In this document: positions 25,192-33,013 of the stretch, in pieces | Layout of the letters: every line of letters starts with the position of its first letter | How positions within the stretch are numbered: position 1 is the stretch's first letter | Assembly: GCF_002292295.1 (NCBI RefSeq) | Contig: NZ_DBBS01000005.1 | Coordinates: 230,000-293,999 of the forward strand | Reading direction: 5' to 3' | From: Sphingomonas sp. UBA978 | Lineage (GTDB): Bacteria > Pseudomonadota > Alphaproteobacteria > Sphingomonadales > Sphingomonadaceae | Length of the DNA stretch: 64,000 nucleotides | Translations under genes and position numbers: made by a program | The notes under the pieces: model-generated | Seen by the model: the letters and a program-made list of their open reading frames with translations, nothing else | The model's database searches: none | Told to the model about the DNA's origin: nothing

Positions 25192-26301
25192 TCAGCGTCC
25201 CAGGAACACCACGCCGGGCAGCCGGGTGCGGTTCGTCGCTTCGGCCAGAGAGCCGTCACCACGGAGCGGCAACCGGGCGATGCCTCCGGAGCGTTCGTTC
25301 GCGACCAGCATTTCACGCTGCGCTTCCCGCAGCAGGAAGAACCGGGGCCAATGCCCACCGCAGTCGACATGCTGCAGCAGCCTGAGCCCGCCATCCGGTC
25401 CGACCGCATAGACCGCGATGCTGTCGTGTCCGCGGTTGGAGACGTAAAGCCGGCTGCCGGCGGCGTTCAACGCGATATGGGCGCCGAAGGACGTCCCGCG
25501 AAAACCCTCCGGCAGGGTCGATACCGTCGCCCGGTGTGCGAACGTCCCGTCGCGGGATGCGCGCAACACCGTGATCGTGTTGGCAAGCTCGGCCACGAGA
25601 TAGGCGATCGGCAGCCGCGGATGCCGGGCAAGATGGCGCGGCCCCGAGCCCGGTGCCGCCCGATAGGCGACCGTCGTGCCAACGCTACGGCCCGTCCCGC
25701 GATCTATCCTGTGTGCGAACACCGCATCGGCGCCGAGATCGACGGAATGGAGGATCGATTCGTCCGTGGTGAAGCCTACCCAGTGCGCGTGCGGCCCCGC
25801 CTGTCTCGTCGCGTTCGGCCCGCTGCCCTGATGCGCCACGACCTGTGGCGAGCCCCGGGGCAGGCCCGTTGCGGGGTCCAGCGGCCACAAGGCGACGCTG
25901 CCACTGGAGTAATTGGCGACCGCCAGCATGTTGCCCCCCGGGGCGAGGGCGACGTGACATGGATCGGCGCCGTGCGTCGAATGGATCGCGATCCGCGTGA
26001 AGGCGGCATCGTAGATGCCGACCGTTCCGCTCTTCTGTTCATCGAGAAGATAGCGGATCCGGTGCCCCCGCCCCGTGACGCCGAAGGACGCGTTGTGGAT
26101 CGTCGGATGCGCAGCCCCCGTCTCCCACCCTTTCGCCGTCGGAATGAGTGGCACCAGTCCTGCCCCGCCTTCATTGGCATAGGTTCCGGCGATGAGGCGC
26201 TCGTGGCCGGCGGCGGCGATCCGTTCCGGCATGGCGCCTAGGGCGATCAGGCCACCGACGACGGTGCGGCGGGTGGCAAGCGGGAGGGGCGTGTCGGGCA
26301 T
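25192..26301 (-). CDS. lactonase family protein (6-phosphogluconolactonase/YbhE type beta-propeller)
   Basis: The 369-aa protein starts with a twin-arginine-like signal (TRRTVVGGLIALGAM) and continues as a seven-bladed propeller of the COG2706 family: 'GTYANEGGAG', 'DPCHVALAPGGNMLAVANYSSG', 'GPRHLARHPRLPIAYLVAEL', 'LYVSNRGHDSIAVYAV'. Relatives hydrolyse 6-phosphogluconolactone, but exported versions act on unknown lactones. It is not linked to an operon. A role with sugar lactones of the nearby fucose pathway is possible but distance and its export argue for an independent periplasmic function. Confidence 0.8.
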   Translation of the reverse strand: MPDTPLPLATRRTVVGGLIALGAMPERIAAAGHERLIAGTYANEGGAGLVPLIPTAKGWETGAAHPTIHNASFGVTGRGHRIRYLLDEQKSGTVGIYDAAFTRIAIHSTHGADPCHVALAPGGNMLAVANYSSGSVALWPLDPATGLPRGSPQVVAHQGSGPNATRQAGPHAHWVGFTTDESILHSVDLGADAVFAHRIDRGTGRSVGTTVAYRAAPGSGPRHLARHPRLPIAYLVAELANTITVLRASRDGTFAHRATVSTLPEGFRGTSFGAHIALNAAGSRLYVSNRGHDSIAVYAVGPDGGLRLLQHVDCGGHWPRFFLLREAQREMLVANERSGGIARLPLRGDGSLAEATNRTRLPGVVFLGR

Positions 26302-26531
26302 TCCCCGTTGAACCTGCCTCGCGCGGCGACGTCAACGCCGGATGTCGCGAGCGGACCAGAACCGGACGATGAACGGGAACGGACCAATCCCCGGCCTCGT
26401 CGGCCACGACCCGCCTGCCCCGCGCGCGACGGTTGGACGTCTTGCTGCACAGGTGCGCGGGTTGCCCGTGCCAGATTGGCCTCGGGGCCATGCTGCGGTA
26501 CGCCCCTCAACGTGGGCCGCGACGGTCTGTT

Positions 26532-27362
26532 CTAACGTGCCAGCCAGTCGGCTTCGATCTTGCCCCTGTGGCCTTCCGGCGCCAGCGCGGCACGGAGGGC
26601 GTCCAGCAGAGGCGGCAGCGCCTGCGTGAAGGCGTAGGGCGGGTTGACGATGTACAGGCCCGCACCGTTATAGATGTCGGGCTGATCGGTATCGTATAGC
26701 CAATGCTCCACCCCCAGACATTTCGGGATGCCGAGCGTGCGCAACTGCGCCTTCCAGCGCAGATGCGTGGCGCGGTCTTTCAGCGGATACCAGATCACCG
26801 TCACGCCATGCGCCCATTTGCGGTGAGCCGCGGCGAGCGTGGCGGTGATACGAGCGCGCTCGTCCGCCTGTTCATACGGCGGATCGACCACCACCACGCC
26901 GCGCGGGGTACGGGGCGGCAGCATCGCCAGCCAGAATTCGTAGGCGTCGCGCTGATGCACGGCAGCGGCAGTGTCCCGCATCACGCCGCGCAAGGTACGG
27001 GCGTCCTCGGGGTGTTTTTCATTCAGGACCAGGGCATCCTGCGGGCGCAGCAGCTGTGACAGGATCCGCGGCGAGCCCGGGTAGAGTTGCGGCTCGGCCC
27101 CGACGTTCACCGCCCGTACGGCGGCGCGATAGTCGTTCAGCACGGGGTCCGGGGCGGCAAACGTCCGCAGCACGCCCTGCGCGGACTCGCCGGTGCGTTG
27201 CGCCGCCTCGCCGGCAAGGTCGTAAAGTCCGCAGCCGGCATGGGTGTCGATCAGCGTCAGCGCGGCCTGTTTTTGCTGCAAGGCCCGCACGAGGGCGATG
27301 AGGAGGCTGTGCTTCACGACATCGGCGCTGTTGCCGGCATGGAAGGAATGACGATAATTCAC
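26532..27362 (-). CDS. rlmJ: 23S rRNA (adenine(2030)-N6)-methyltransferase RlmJ
   Basis: The 276-aa protein begins 'MNYRHSFHAGNSADVVKH' as is diagnostic for RlmJ. It has SAM motif 'IDTHAGCGLYDL', the N6-adenine catalytic motif 'DPPYEQ' (about residue 163), and 'WYPLKD'. It methylates A2030 of 23S rRNA in the cytoplasm. It stands alone; the 250 bp upstream and 230 bp downstream hold no recognised element. Confidence 0.95.
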   Translation of the reverse strand: MNYRHSFHAGNSADVVKHSLLIALVRALQQKQAALTLIDTHAGCGLYDLAGEAAQRTGESAQGVLRTFAAPDPVLNDYRAAVRAVNVGAEPQLYPGSPRILSQLLRPQDALVLNEKHPEDARTLRGVMRDTAAAVHQRDAYEFWLAMLPPRTPRGVVVVDPPYEQADERARITATLAAAHRKWAHGVTVIWYPLKDRATHLRWKAQLRTLGIPKCLGVEHWLYDTDQPDIYNGAGLYIVNPPYAFTQALPPLLDALRAALAPEGHRGKIEADWLAR

Positions 27363-27612
27363 TGCGTTTCAAAACCTTGACGATGTGCCTTGATGCGCAC
27401 GGCCGGGCCTACACCTGCCCGGGTCGCGAACGGAGGTGCGCTCGCTTGAGCTGGCATAGCGCGAACGGGTCGAGAGCGGTCGCCGGCCTTCCGGCGAAAC
27501 TGACCGACGTCCGGACGCCTGCAGGTACCGGGCCCCTGCCGAACGGCGAGCCTCCGTGCCCGGCTTTCGATGTCGGTGTCACACTGCCGAGATCTCGCCA
27601 GCATCGGCCGCT

Positions 27613-27945
27613 TCAATTGCCTTCGGCGTCGACCGTGAACACCACCGGCTTGCCCCGCGACATCGGCTCCCAGCCGGCTGACATGGCGGCGCGCACGCAC
27701 CGTGCGATCGTCGCGTCGTCGAGTTGCAGACGACCGCGCGGCAAGCCCTTCAGGAGCCGCCTAGGCGGCGGGAATTGCATCCAGGCTTCGCGTTTTGCGT
27801 CGCGCTGGAGAAGGGCGATCGTCATCCCCTTCCACCCTTCGTCATCCGACTGATGCGGTTCGCGCTGAAGGTGCCAATCGTATAGGGCGCCGTCGACAGC
27901 GACGGTGCCGGCATTGCTCGGAGATTTGGACATACCAGCGGTCAT
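27613..27945 (-). CDS. conserved hypothetical protein (about 110 aa)
   Basis: The predicted protein contains 'LYDWHLQREPHQSDDEGWKGMT', 'REAWMQFPPPRRL' and ends 'AGWEPMSRGKPVVFTVDAEGN'. I recall this pattern from small alphaproteobacterial proteins of unknown function (final 'P.SRGK.F.F.VD'). ATG 27945 is used; an ATG at 27933 is equally possible and no clear ribosome-binding site decides. It is divergent from the next exported protein gene. No enzyme motif is visible. Confidence 0.65.
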   Translation of the reverse strand: MTAGMSKSPSNAGTVAVDGALYDWHLQREPHQSDDEGWKGMTIALLQRDAKREAWMQFPPPRRLLKGLPRGRLQLDDATIARCVRAAMSAGWEPMSRGKPVVFTVDAEGN

Positions 27946-28082
27946 AGCATGCCAGCCCGACCAACGCACCGGTCTGGCGCCGGAGAGGCTCACGGCCAGG
28001 CCGGCGGGCGGGCGACCCGTTTCCCGCTAGGATCGGGGCCGCTTTCATGGTTTCCTGCGTCGCATACGGGAGGGGCGGTGCG

Positions 28083-29834
28083 ATGCGTCGGATAGATTGG
28101 ATAAGTGGGCTGATCCTGGTTGCCGGCGTGGGGAGCAGCCCGGTGGCGAACGCGCAGGCCGTCCAGGCCCAGCCGTCGAACGGCGACATCGTCGTACAGG
28201 GCCAGCGCGCGCGGCCGAGCCATTGGCGTGAGGCAGAGACGCAGCACGTCATCGTGCTGAGCGATGGCCGCGAACAGGAGGTGACGCAGATCGCGCACAA
28301 TCTGGAACGGCTGTACTTCCTGCTGTCGGTGCTGCTCGACCGCACGACGCAGACCGACAATACGATCAAGCTGCGCGTGACGCTGATCGGGGACACCGCC
28401 GAGTTCCAGGCGATGGATCTGCGCAATCTGCGCTGGCAGCAGGGGCCGTTCAACAGCGCGTTCGACATTCGCCGTTACTATGATCCGCGACAGGATGGCG
28501 CGGTGCTCGCGACGACACGGATCGACCAGCGCGTCGTCCTGCAACGCGGCGTGGCGGTCGTCGACGCCCTGCAGGGTGTCCAGATCGGCGGCCGCAGCGA
28601 TCCGGGGTCCCCGCCCGGCGCAGGCGGCACCGGGGCGGGCGGCGGACAGGCGGGACTCTTCGGCCTCCAGAGCAGCGCCGACCTGATCCGCCCGATCAAC
28701 GAGGAATCGGTTCCGCTCACCGCAGAGGGCATGATCTATGCAGGTTTCGCGCAGCATTATCTGACGGCCTTCTTTCCCGTCGCCTATCCACGCTGGTACC
28801 TCGACGGCTTCGGCCAGCTGTTTTCGACGCTGGTGGTACGCGGCGATACGATCATGGAATATGGCCGCGCACCGGAGGGCACGACTGCGGTGCTGCATCG
28901 GTTCGGCAACGTCCGCCTCACCGACGTGCTGAGCGGAGCCTATCTGACGCAATCGCCCGACACGACGCGCTGGACACCCGTCCATGCGTGGATGTTGACG
29001 CACTTCCTGTTCTTCTCGCCGACCCGTAGCGGTCAGTTCCGCAGCTATCTCAAGGCGATCGCCAGCGGCACGCCCGCACCCGACGCAGCGGCGGTGTTCG
29101 GCGACCCCGACGCGCTCGCAAAAGAACTGCGCGCCTATTTCTTCGCCAAAAAGCCGTTCGAACGGATGACCTACCCGGCGGAACGCGCGGAGGTGCCGAT
29201 CGTCCGGCGGCTGTCGCTGGGCGAGGCCGCATTCGTGAAGGGGCGGCTGGAACTGGGATCGCGGATCGAGGCCGGCGGACCGCAACGCGACGCGTGGCTG
29301 CGACGGCTGCGTGAGCAGGCGGCGACGTTTCCGGGCGACGAAGGCGCGCAGGTTCTGGTCGCGGAGGCGGAATGCCGCAGCGACCATGCGGCGGAATGTC
29401 GGGCCGCGGCGGATCGCGCGCTGGCCTTGTCGCCGACCGACAGCGCCGGGTTGACGTGGCGCGGCGTCGCGATGGCGCAGACCGCAACCTCCCTCACGGG
29501 AGACGCCCGCACCGCGATGCTGGGTCAGGCGCGTGCCGTGATTGCCAAGGCCAATCGCATCGACACCGAAGCGCCCGCACCGCTGATCGCTTATTATCGC
29601 AGCTTCGCAGACGCGGGCGATCCGGCGCCGGCCATCGCCGTCGATGGGCTGACCAAGGCCCTGACCGCGGTCCCCAATGCGCCCGCGACCCGGCTGGCGC
29701 TCGGCGCGGAGCTCGCCTTGCGGGGAATGGTGTCGGTGGCCCGCGGCACGCTGATGCCCGTCGCGCGAGGAGGCTATGAGTCCCCGGAGCGCGCGAAGGC
29801 GCAGGCGGTGCTGGAGGGATTGCCGGACCGCTAG
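28083..29834 (+). CDS. exported protein with peptidase-MA-like region and C-terminal TPR-like helices
   Basis: The 583-aa protein has a signal peptide ending near 'VANAQA' and 'DIVVQGQR'. The middle ('EGMIYAGFAQHYLTAFFPVAYPRWYLDGFGQLFST') resembles gluzincin-type (DUF1570/peptidase MA) domains around the metal helix, but the HExxH motif is absent, so catalysis is doubtful. From about residue 380 the Ala-rich helices look like tetratricopeptide repeats. ATG 28083 follows GAGGGG at good spacing; an upstream in-frame ATG (28047) is less likely. Function unknown; probably periplasmic. Confidence 0.75.
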   Translation: MRRIDWISGLILVAGVGSSPVANAQAVQAQPSNGDIVVQGQRARPSHWREAETQHVIVLSDGREQEVTQIAHNLERLYFLLSVLLDRTTQTDNTIKLRVTLIGDTAEFQAMDLRNLRWQQGPFNSAFDIRRYYDPRQDGAVLATTRIDQRVVLQRGVAVVDALQGVQIGGRSDPGSPPGAGGTGAGGGQAGLFGLQSSADLIRPINEESVPLTAEGMIYAGFAQHYLTAFFPVAYPRWYLDGFGQLFSTLVVRGDTIMEYGRAPEGTTAVLHRFGNVRLTDVLSGAYLTQSPDTTRWTPVHAWMLTHFLFFSPTRSGQFRSYLKAIASGTPAPDAAAVFGDPDALAKELRAYFFAKKPFERMTYPAERAEVPIVRRLSLGEAAFVKGRLELGSRIEAGGPQRDAWLRRLREQAATFPGDEGAQVLVAEAECRSDHAAECRAAADRALALSPTDSAGLTWRGVAMAQTATSLTGDARTAMLGQARAVIAKANRIDTEAPAPLIAYYRSFADAGDPAPAIAVDGLTKALTAVPNAPATRLALGAELALRGMVSVARGTLMPVARGGYESPERAKAQAVLEGLPDR

Positions 29835-30059
29835 GACCATCCTGTCGGTCAAGCCCGCCGCCCGCTCGCGATACCGCGCCACCCTGCGCATCACGCGGGG
29901 CCGGCACGACGGTGTATCGATCGTCCCGACGGGCCTCGATGATGGCGCGCGCGCGATGCGGGTCGACCCGGAGCCAGACGCCCAGTCCCTCGTGGCGGCC
30001 TCTCGAGATCGGCTGTTCATGCGGACTGGCATGGGATGCGTCCAGGAAGTGCAGCCGCC

Positions 30060-30410
30060 TTTTCGCTGGCAGGAGTCCGCGACCGCACTGACGCCTCGCG
30101 CTCCATCGTCTCGAAGATTCCCCGGCGACGGGCTCGAACGGCGTCTGTGCCGCCAGCCCGGCCTCGAGGCGCCGCTGGCGCTTTTCCTCGACCGGATCGA
30201 TCCCGTCATGGGATTCGGCCTTGAGCTCACTGCGCGTCCGGCGTGCCCGAAACAGCGAGAGTTTGCGCCCCATGCCGCAGCACCGGTAGCGAAAGCACCG
30301 GTAGCGAAAGCGCCGGACGGTTGCACTGGCAGATACAAGCCGTCGACATCGGCAAGCTTGTGGGGACGCTCTGCCGGTTTGGGCGCCCGAATCCGCACGA
30401 CCGTGAGCAT
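30060..30410 (-). pseudogene. decayed tyrosine integrase (DUF4102 N-terminal part)
   Basis: Reading backwards from ATG 30410, 'MLTVVRIRAPKPAERPHKLA' then 'DVDGLYLPVQPSG' is the standard start of phage/island integrases. The frame then breaks at a 15-bp tandem duplication. In another frame 'SHDGIDPVEEKRQRRLEAG' continues the integrase consensus ('GIDP..EKR'). Homology fades before 30060 and no catalytic Arg-His-Arg-Tyr domain is found, so this is a remnant. It lies about 2.4 kb from tRNA-Thr, a usual island target, with A/T-richer genes in between. Confidence 0.7.
30281..30310. repeat. 15-bp tandem duplication inside the integrase remnant
   Basis: Two exact copies of CACCGGTAGCGAAAG lie head to tail. 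They fall where the integrase reading frame is lost. Confidence 0.85.
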
Positions 30411-30704
30411 GGGGCCACGCCCCCTATCACCGTTCCTACCCACATGATTCGTGGCCCCTTTCGCGTGGGCCATGGCGGAACAGAGTGCGATGTCGTGAGG
30501 CCGCCGGCAGGCAGTCTACCGCAGATTTCGCGGCTTTCCAGGTGTGTTCCGGAAAGGTGTGGTACCCCGCGAAGGACAAGGATGGGCACTCAAATCATTG
30601 GCAAATTTGTATCAGTCGCCCATAGGGATGACGGTAATTGATACAAGACACGGATGCTGCATTGTGGCAAGCAGAAGCGGTAAGTCACTGCTTAAGAGCA
30701 ATGA
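30411..30704. other. intergenic region at the islet border
   Basis: Composition changes here from GC-rich to visibly A/T-richer at about 30540. It contains the spaced inverted repeat TTGTATCA (30607-30614) / TGATACAA (30639-30646), a candidate regulator site or promoter element for the nucleotidyltransferase gene. No convincing gene is seen. Confidence 0.45.
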
Positions 30705-31916
30705 ATGGGCATCTCATTTGATCGCGACCTTAGGGTCGCAGGTTACCGGCCATCGACTTTCAAGAATGCTCTAAAGGGCTATCTTCGTTCAAAAAGTCCT
30801 GCCAGCCTGATCGACCTGAAAACCGTGTTTCCCCACCGGAGAGACGGAGCGATCGTTTATGAGGAATGTCTTGATCGTCATTTGATTGATCGAACCACCG
30901 GGGCGATCACTGAGGCCGGCCTAACTTTGGTTAGATCTAAAGTGGTACCGCGAACACCGCTGGGAAAGGCGAAAGTGGTGCTTGACGCCTTTTTGGAGCG
31001 AGTAGATCAACTCAATCACGACCCAGAGGCTATTAGCCGGGTGGACCAAGTCTGGTTGTTCGGTAGCGTAATGAGAGATGAGGTCGCCGTAGGTGACATA
31101 GATTTGGCCTTAGCTAGGTCGAGTTCAGATCGTTTTGACAACCTCGACGCGCAAATCATTCAGGCAGAGGCACTTTTGACGAACTTCCCGGACGCACCGA
31201 GCGATTGGGCATGGCCGTGGGATCAGATCGACTGGCTATATCATCGAGCCATCTTTGGTGCTCGCCGACATCCTCTGCTCGCCGGCGCGAAAGACGGAAT
31301 GGACGATCTGGCTTCGCTTGGAGTGCCCTGCAGGCTCATTTACGAGCGATCGCGTGGCGGTCGTGTCAACGACGTCGTCGTGCCTCGGCATCCACAATCC
31401 AATGGCCGACTGAATACCATAGATCCCTTGCCGGTTGTGCCTGATCTTACCCCTACGCCCCTCCAGCCGATGGACGCTAGATGGGTAGCGGGCTATGATC
31501 GGTGGGGACGCGTTTCGCCCTACGATATCTTCCGGGGTTGGACCGACGAATGCAAACAGCTGTTTCCTGAATATCCTCGAACGTTACGAATCGCCGCCTC
31601 TGGTGATGACCTCAGAGATTTTCCGTGGTGTCCCAAGACCATGAAGCGGCCGGGCATTGATGGCCGTGCCGCTATTGCTGTCATGAGTGCCACGGAATTC
31701 TGGGGGACATGCATAACCTTGCACAGGTCGATATATGACATCTTAGGCAAGATGGTGTTGGAAGCCAGCTTTAGCGATTTGCTTTTGCACAGGAGCAGAA
31801 AATATATCGATCTAGGCACGCTACCCGAGATGGTTTCGGCCGTCTCCCTCATCCTAGCTGTGGATGCCGAACGAATAGTGCGCCGAACAGCGACCGCGAC
31901 ATGCGTGCCGAGGTAA
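30705..31916 (+). CDS. nucleotidyltransferase-domain protein with N-terminal winged-helix-like region
   Basis: The 403-aa protein carries the Pol-beta-type nucleotidyltransferase core: 'VWLFGSVMRDEVAVGDIDLAL' region, with Gly120-Ser121 and Asp131/Asp133. Before it (residues 20-75) 'CLDRHLIDRTTGAITEAGLTL' looks like a winged helix. The C-terminal 200 residues are unfamiliar. Base composition is visibly A/T-richer than the surroundings, the next ORF overlaps it, and a decayed integrase and a tRNA gene flank the islet, all pointing to horizontal transfer. Roles such as toxin/antitoxin or defence nucleotide transfer are open; nothing here decides. Confidence 0.7.
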   Translation: MGISFDRDLRVAGYRPSTFKNALKGYLRSKSPASLIDLKTVFPHRRDGAIVYEECLDRHLIDRTTGAITEAGLTLVRSKVVPRTPLGKAKVVLDAFLERVDQLNHDPEAISRVDQVWLFGSVMRDEVAVGDIDLALARSSSDRFDNLDAQIIQAEALLTNFPDAPSDWAWPWDQIDWLYHRAIFGARRHPLLAGAKDGMDDLASLGVPCRLIYERSRGGRVNDVVVPRHPQSNGRLNTIDPLPVVPDLTPTPLQPMDARWVAGYDRWGRVSPYDIFRGWTDECKQLFPEYPRTLRIAASGDDLRDFPWCPKTMKRPGIDGRAAIAVMSATEFWGTCITLHRSIYDILGKMVLEASFSDLLLHRSRKYIDLGTLPEMVSAVSLILAVDAERIVRRTATATCVPR

Positions 31917-32056
31917 CAATAAAGATTGTTTCTGGCGATCTTCCCGACGATATGAAGCGCTATTTCGTCGATGAGGTCGTGAAATCCTTGGCGCAACGTA
32001 CAGTTGCGATCGAACCTGCGAGTGAACCGAAATCAGTCGTGATTGAACTAACTTGA
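31901..32056 (+). CDS. possible 51-aa protein overlapping the nucleotidyltransferase gene
   Basis: A short frame from ATG 31901 to TGA 32056 overlaps the end of the nucleotidyltransferase gene by 16 bp. It reads MRAEVTIKIVSGDLPDDMKR and continues with balanced, non-repetitive composition ('YFVDEVVKSLAQRTVAIEPA'), unlike the Arg-rich shadow frames common in this genome. No ribosome-binding site is obvious, so translation would be coupled to the upstream gene. It may be the partner of the nucleotidyltransferase. No family is recognised. Confidence 0.5.
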   Translation: MRAEVTIKIVSGDLPDDMKRYFVDEVVKSLAQRTVAIEPASEPKSVVIELT

Positions 32057-32125
32057 TTTCGAGGCAGAATATCGAGCGACGTGACCGCCTGCATTTTGGC
32101 ACTCTCTCTGGAGTCCCGCCCCATC

Positions 32126-32674
32126 ATGGATATAGATATTGAGGCCGTCTGTTGGCCGGGCTACGATCGCCCCGCCATGCAGAACATCACGGTCGTGGCG
32201 AAAGCCGAAGATGGCCGGCTATTATGCACCTTGGAATGCCTGCGATGGGCCGAACCGTGTTTCGAAATCACTCGGGCCGATAATTTGGTTGCTGCTTTCG
32301 ACGAGCATAGTGCTTTCGCGTATGGCCTCGCCGAAGACGTTCGAAAGCGGAGGCGAGCGATGACAGCCCGCCACGGTGAGGAGCCGTTTGTGTCAGGCTT
32401 CATCGGAATCATTGTGATCCGAACCGAACCAGACGCCGTCGGCAATCGGTTCGGCCTTGAACTGATCCGATATCTAAAGAGGATGCATGCCGGGATGGCT
32501 TGGTATGCAGGTCTGCAGGCAGCCCCTTATGATATGGAACACGGCAGCGCCGCGTATCGCGACATGCGGCGTCGATTAACGGCCTATTATGCGTCTGACC
32601 GCTCGCTTGGATTCAAAGAAGATGCACCACGCTCATCTCCTGGACTGATGACGGCGTTGTGGGATCAGGAATGA
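32126..32674 (+). CDS. hypothetical protein, possibly GNAT-fold
   Basis: The 182-aa protein starts at ATG 32126 (MDIDIEAVCWPGYDRPAM). The C-terminal half ('VGNRFGLELIRYLKRMHAGM', 'LQAAPYDME', 'RRLTAYYASDRSLGFKED') follows the helix-strand order of acetyl-CoA binding in GNAT acetyltransferases and their usual ending 'YY…LGF', but the R-x-x-G-x-G/A motif is weak. It belongs to the same A/T-richer islet as the nucleotidyltransferase. If it is an acetyltransferase, an antitoxin/toxin or modification role is conceivable (inference). Confidence 0.55.
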   Translation: MDIDIEAVCWPGYDRPAMQNITVVAKAEDGRLLCTLECLRWAEPCFEITRADNLVAAFDEHSAFAYGLAEDVRKRRRAMTARHGEEPFVSGFIGIIVIRTEPDAVGNRFGLELIRYLKRMHAGMAWYAGLQAAPYDMEHGSAAYRDMRRRLTAYYASDRSLGFKEDAPRSSPGLMTALWDQE

Positions 32675-32772
32675 CGCCTGCGCAGCTCACGGAAATCGTT
32701 CACGCGCGCCGGTTCGCAGATAGTCCTCTATGAGGTCGACCGAAACACCGGTTTTCTGCGGTTTTCGGAAAA

Positions 32773-32848
32773 TGGTGCCGCTTACAGGACTCGAACCTGT
32801 GACCCCCGCATTACGAATGCGATGCTCTACCAGCTGAGCTAAAGCGGC
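32773..32848 (-). tRNA. tRNA-Thr (anticodon CGU), CCA encoded
   Basis: The minus strand folds into a cloverleaf: acceptor GCCGCTT/AAGCGGC, D-arm AGCTCAGCTGGTAGAGCA, anticodon loop TTCGTAA (anticodon CGT), T-arm ACAGGTTCGAGTCCTGT, discriminator A, then CCA in the DNA. Its 3' end faces the A/T-rich islet. Confidence 0.97.
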
Positions 32849-33013
32849 ACGGCGAAGCGACCGTGTGGCCGTTCGGGGGGTGCGCCTAACAGGTCGGACC
32901 GCGGCTGACAAGCGTCCGATGCGGCTTTTGCGGCTTTACGCCTCGTTTACCACGGAGCGTGCACAAGCGGTGCCGAACCAGGAATGCAGGCCTGGCGGAT
33001 GAAGGGTTTGGGC

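Noticed and set aside
26302..26531. Short open frames between the lactonase and rlmJ genes
   Set aside because: No ribosome-binding site, family or convincing composition.
30281..30310. CRISPR-like short repeats
   Set aside because: Only two 15-bp units without spacers; a simple tandem duplication.
27990..30473. 827-residue minus-strand open frame
   Set aside because: Only its first 40 residues resemble an integrase; the rest is antisense to the exported protein at 28083-29834.
29835..32773. Attachment-site repeat of the tRNA-Thr 3' end at the far side of the islet
   Set aside because: I looked for a direct repeat of the tRNA 3' end near the integrase remnant and saw none, so no att sites are annotated.
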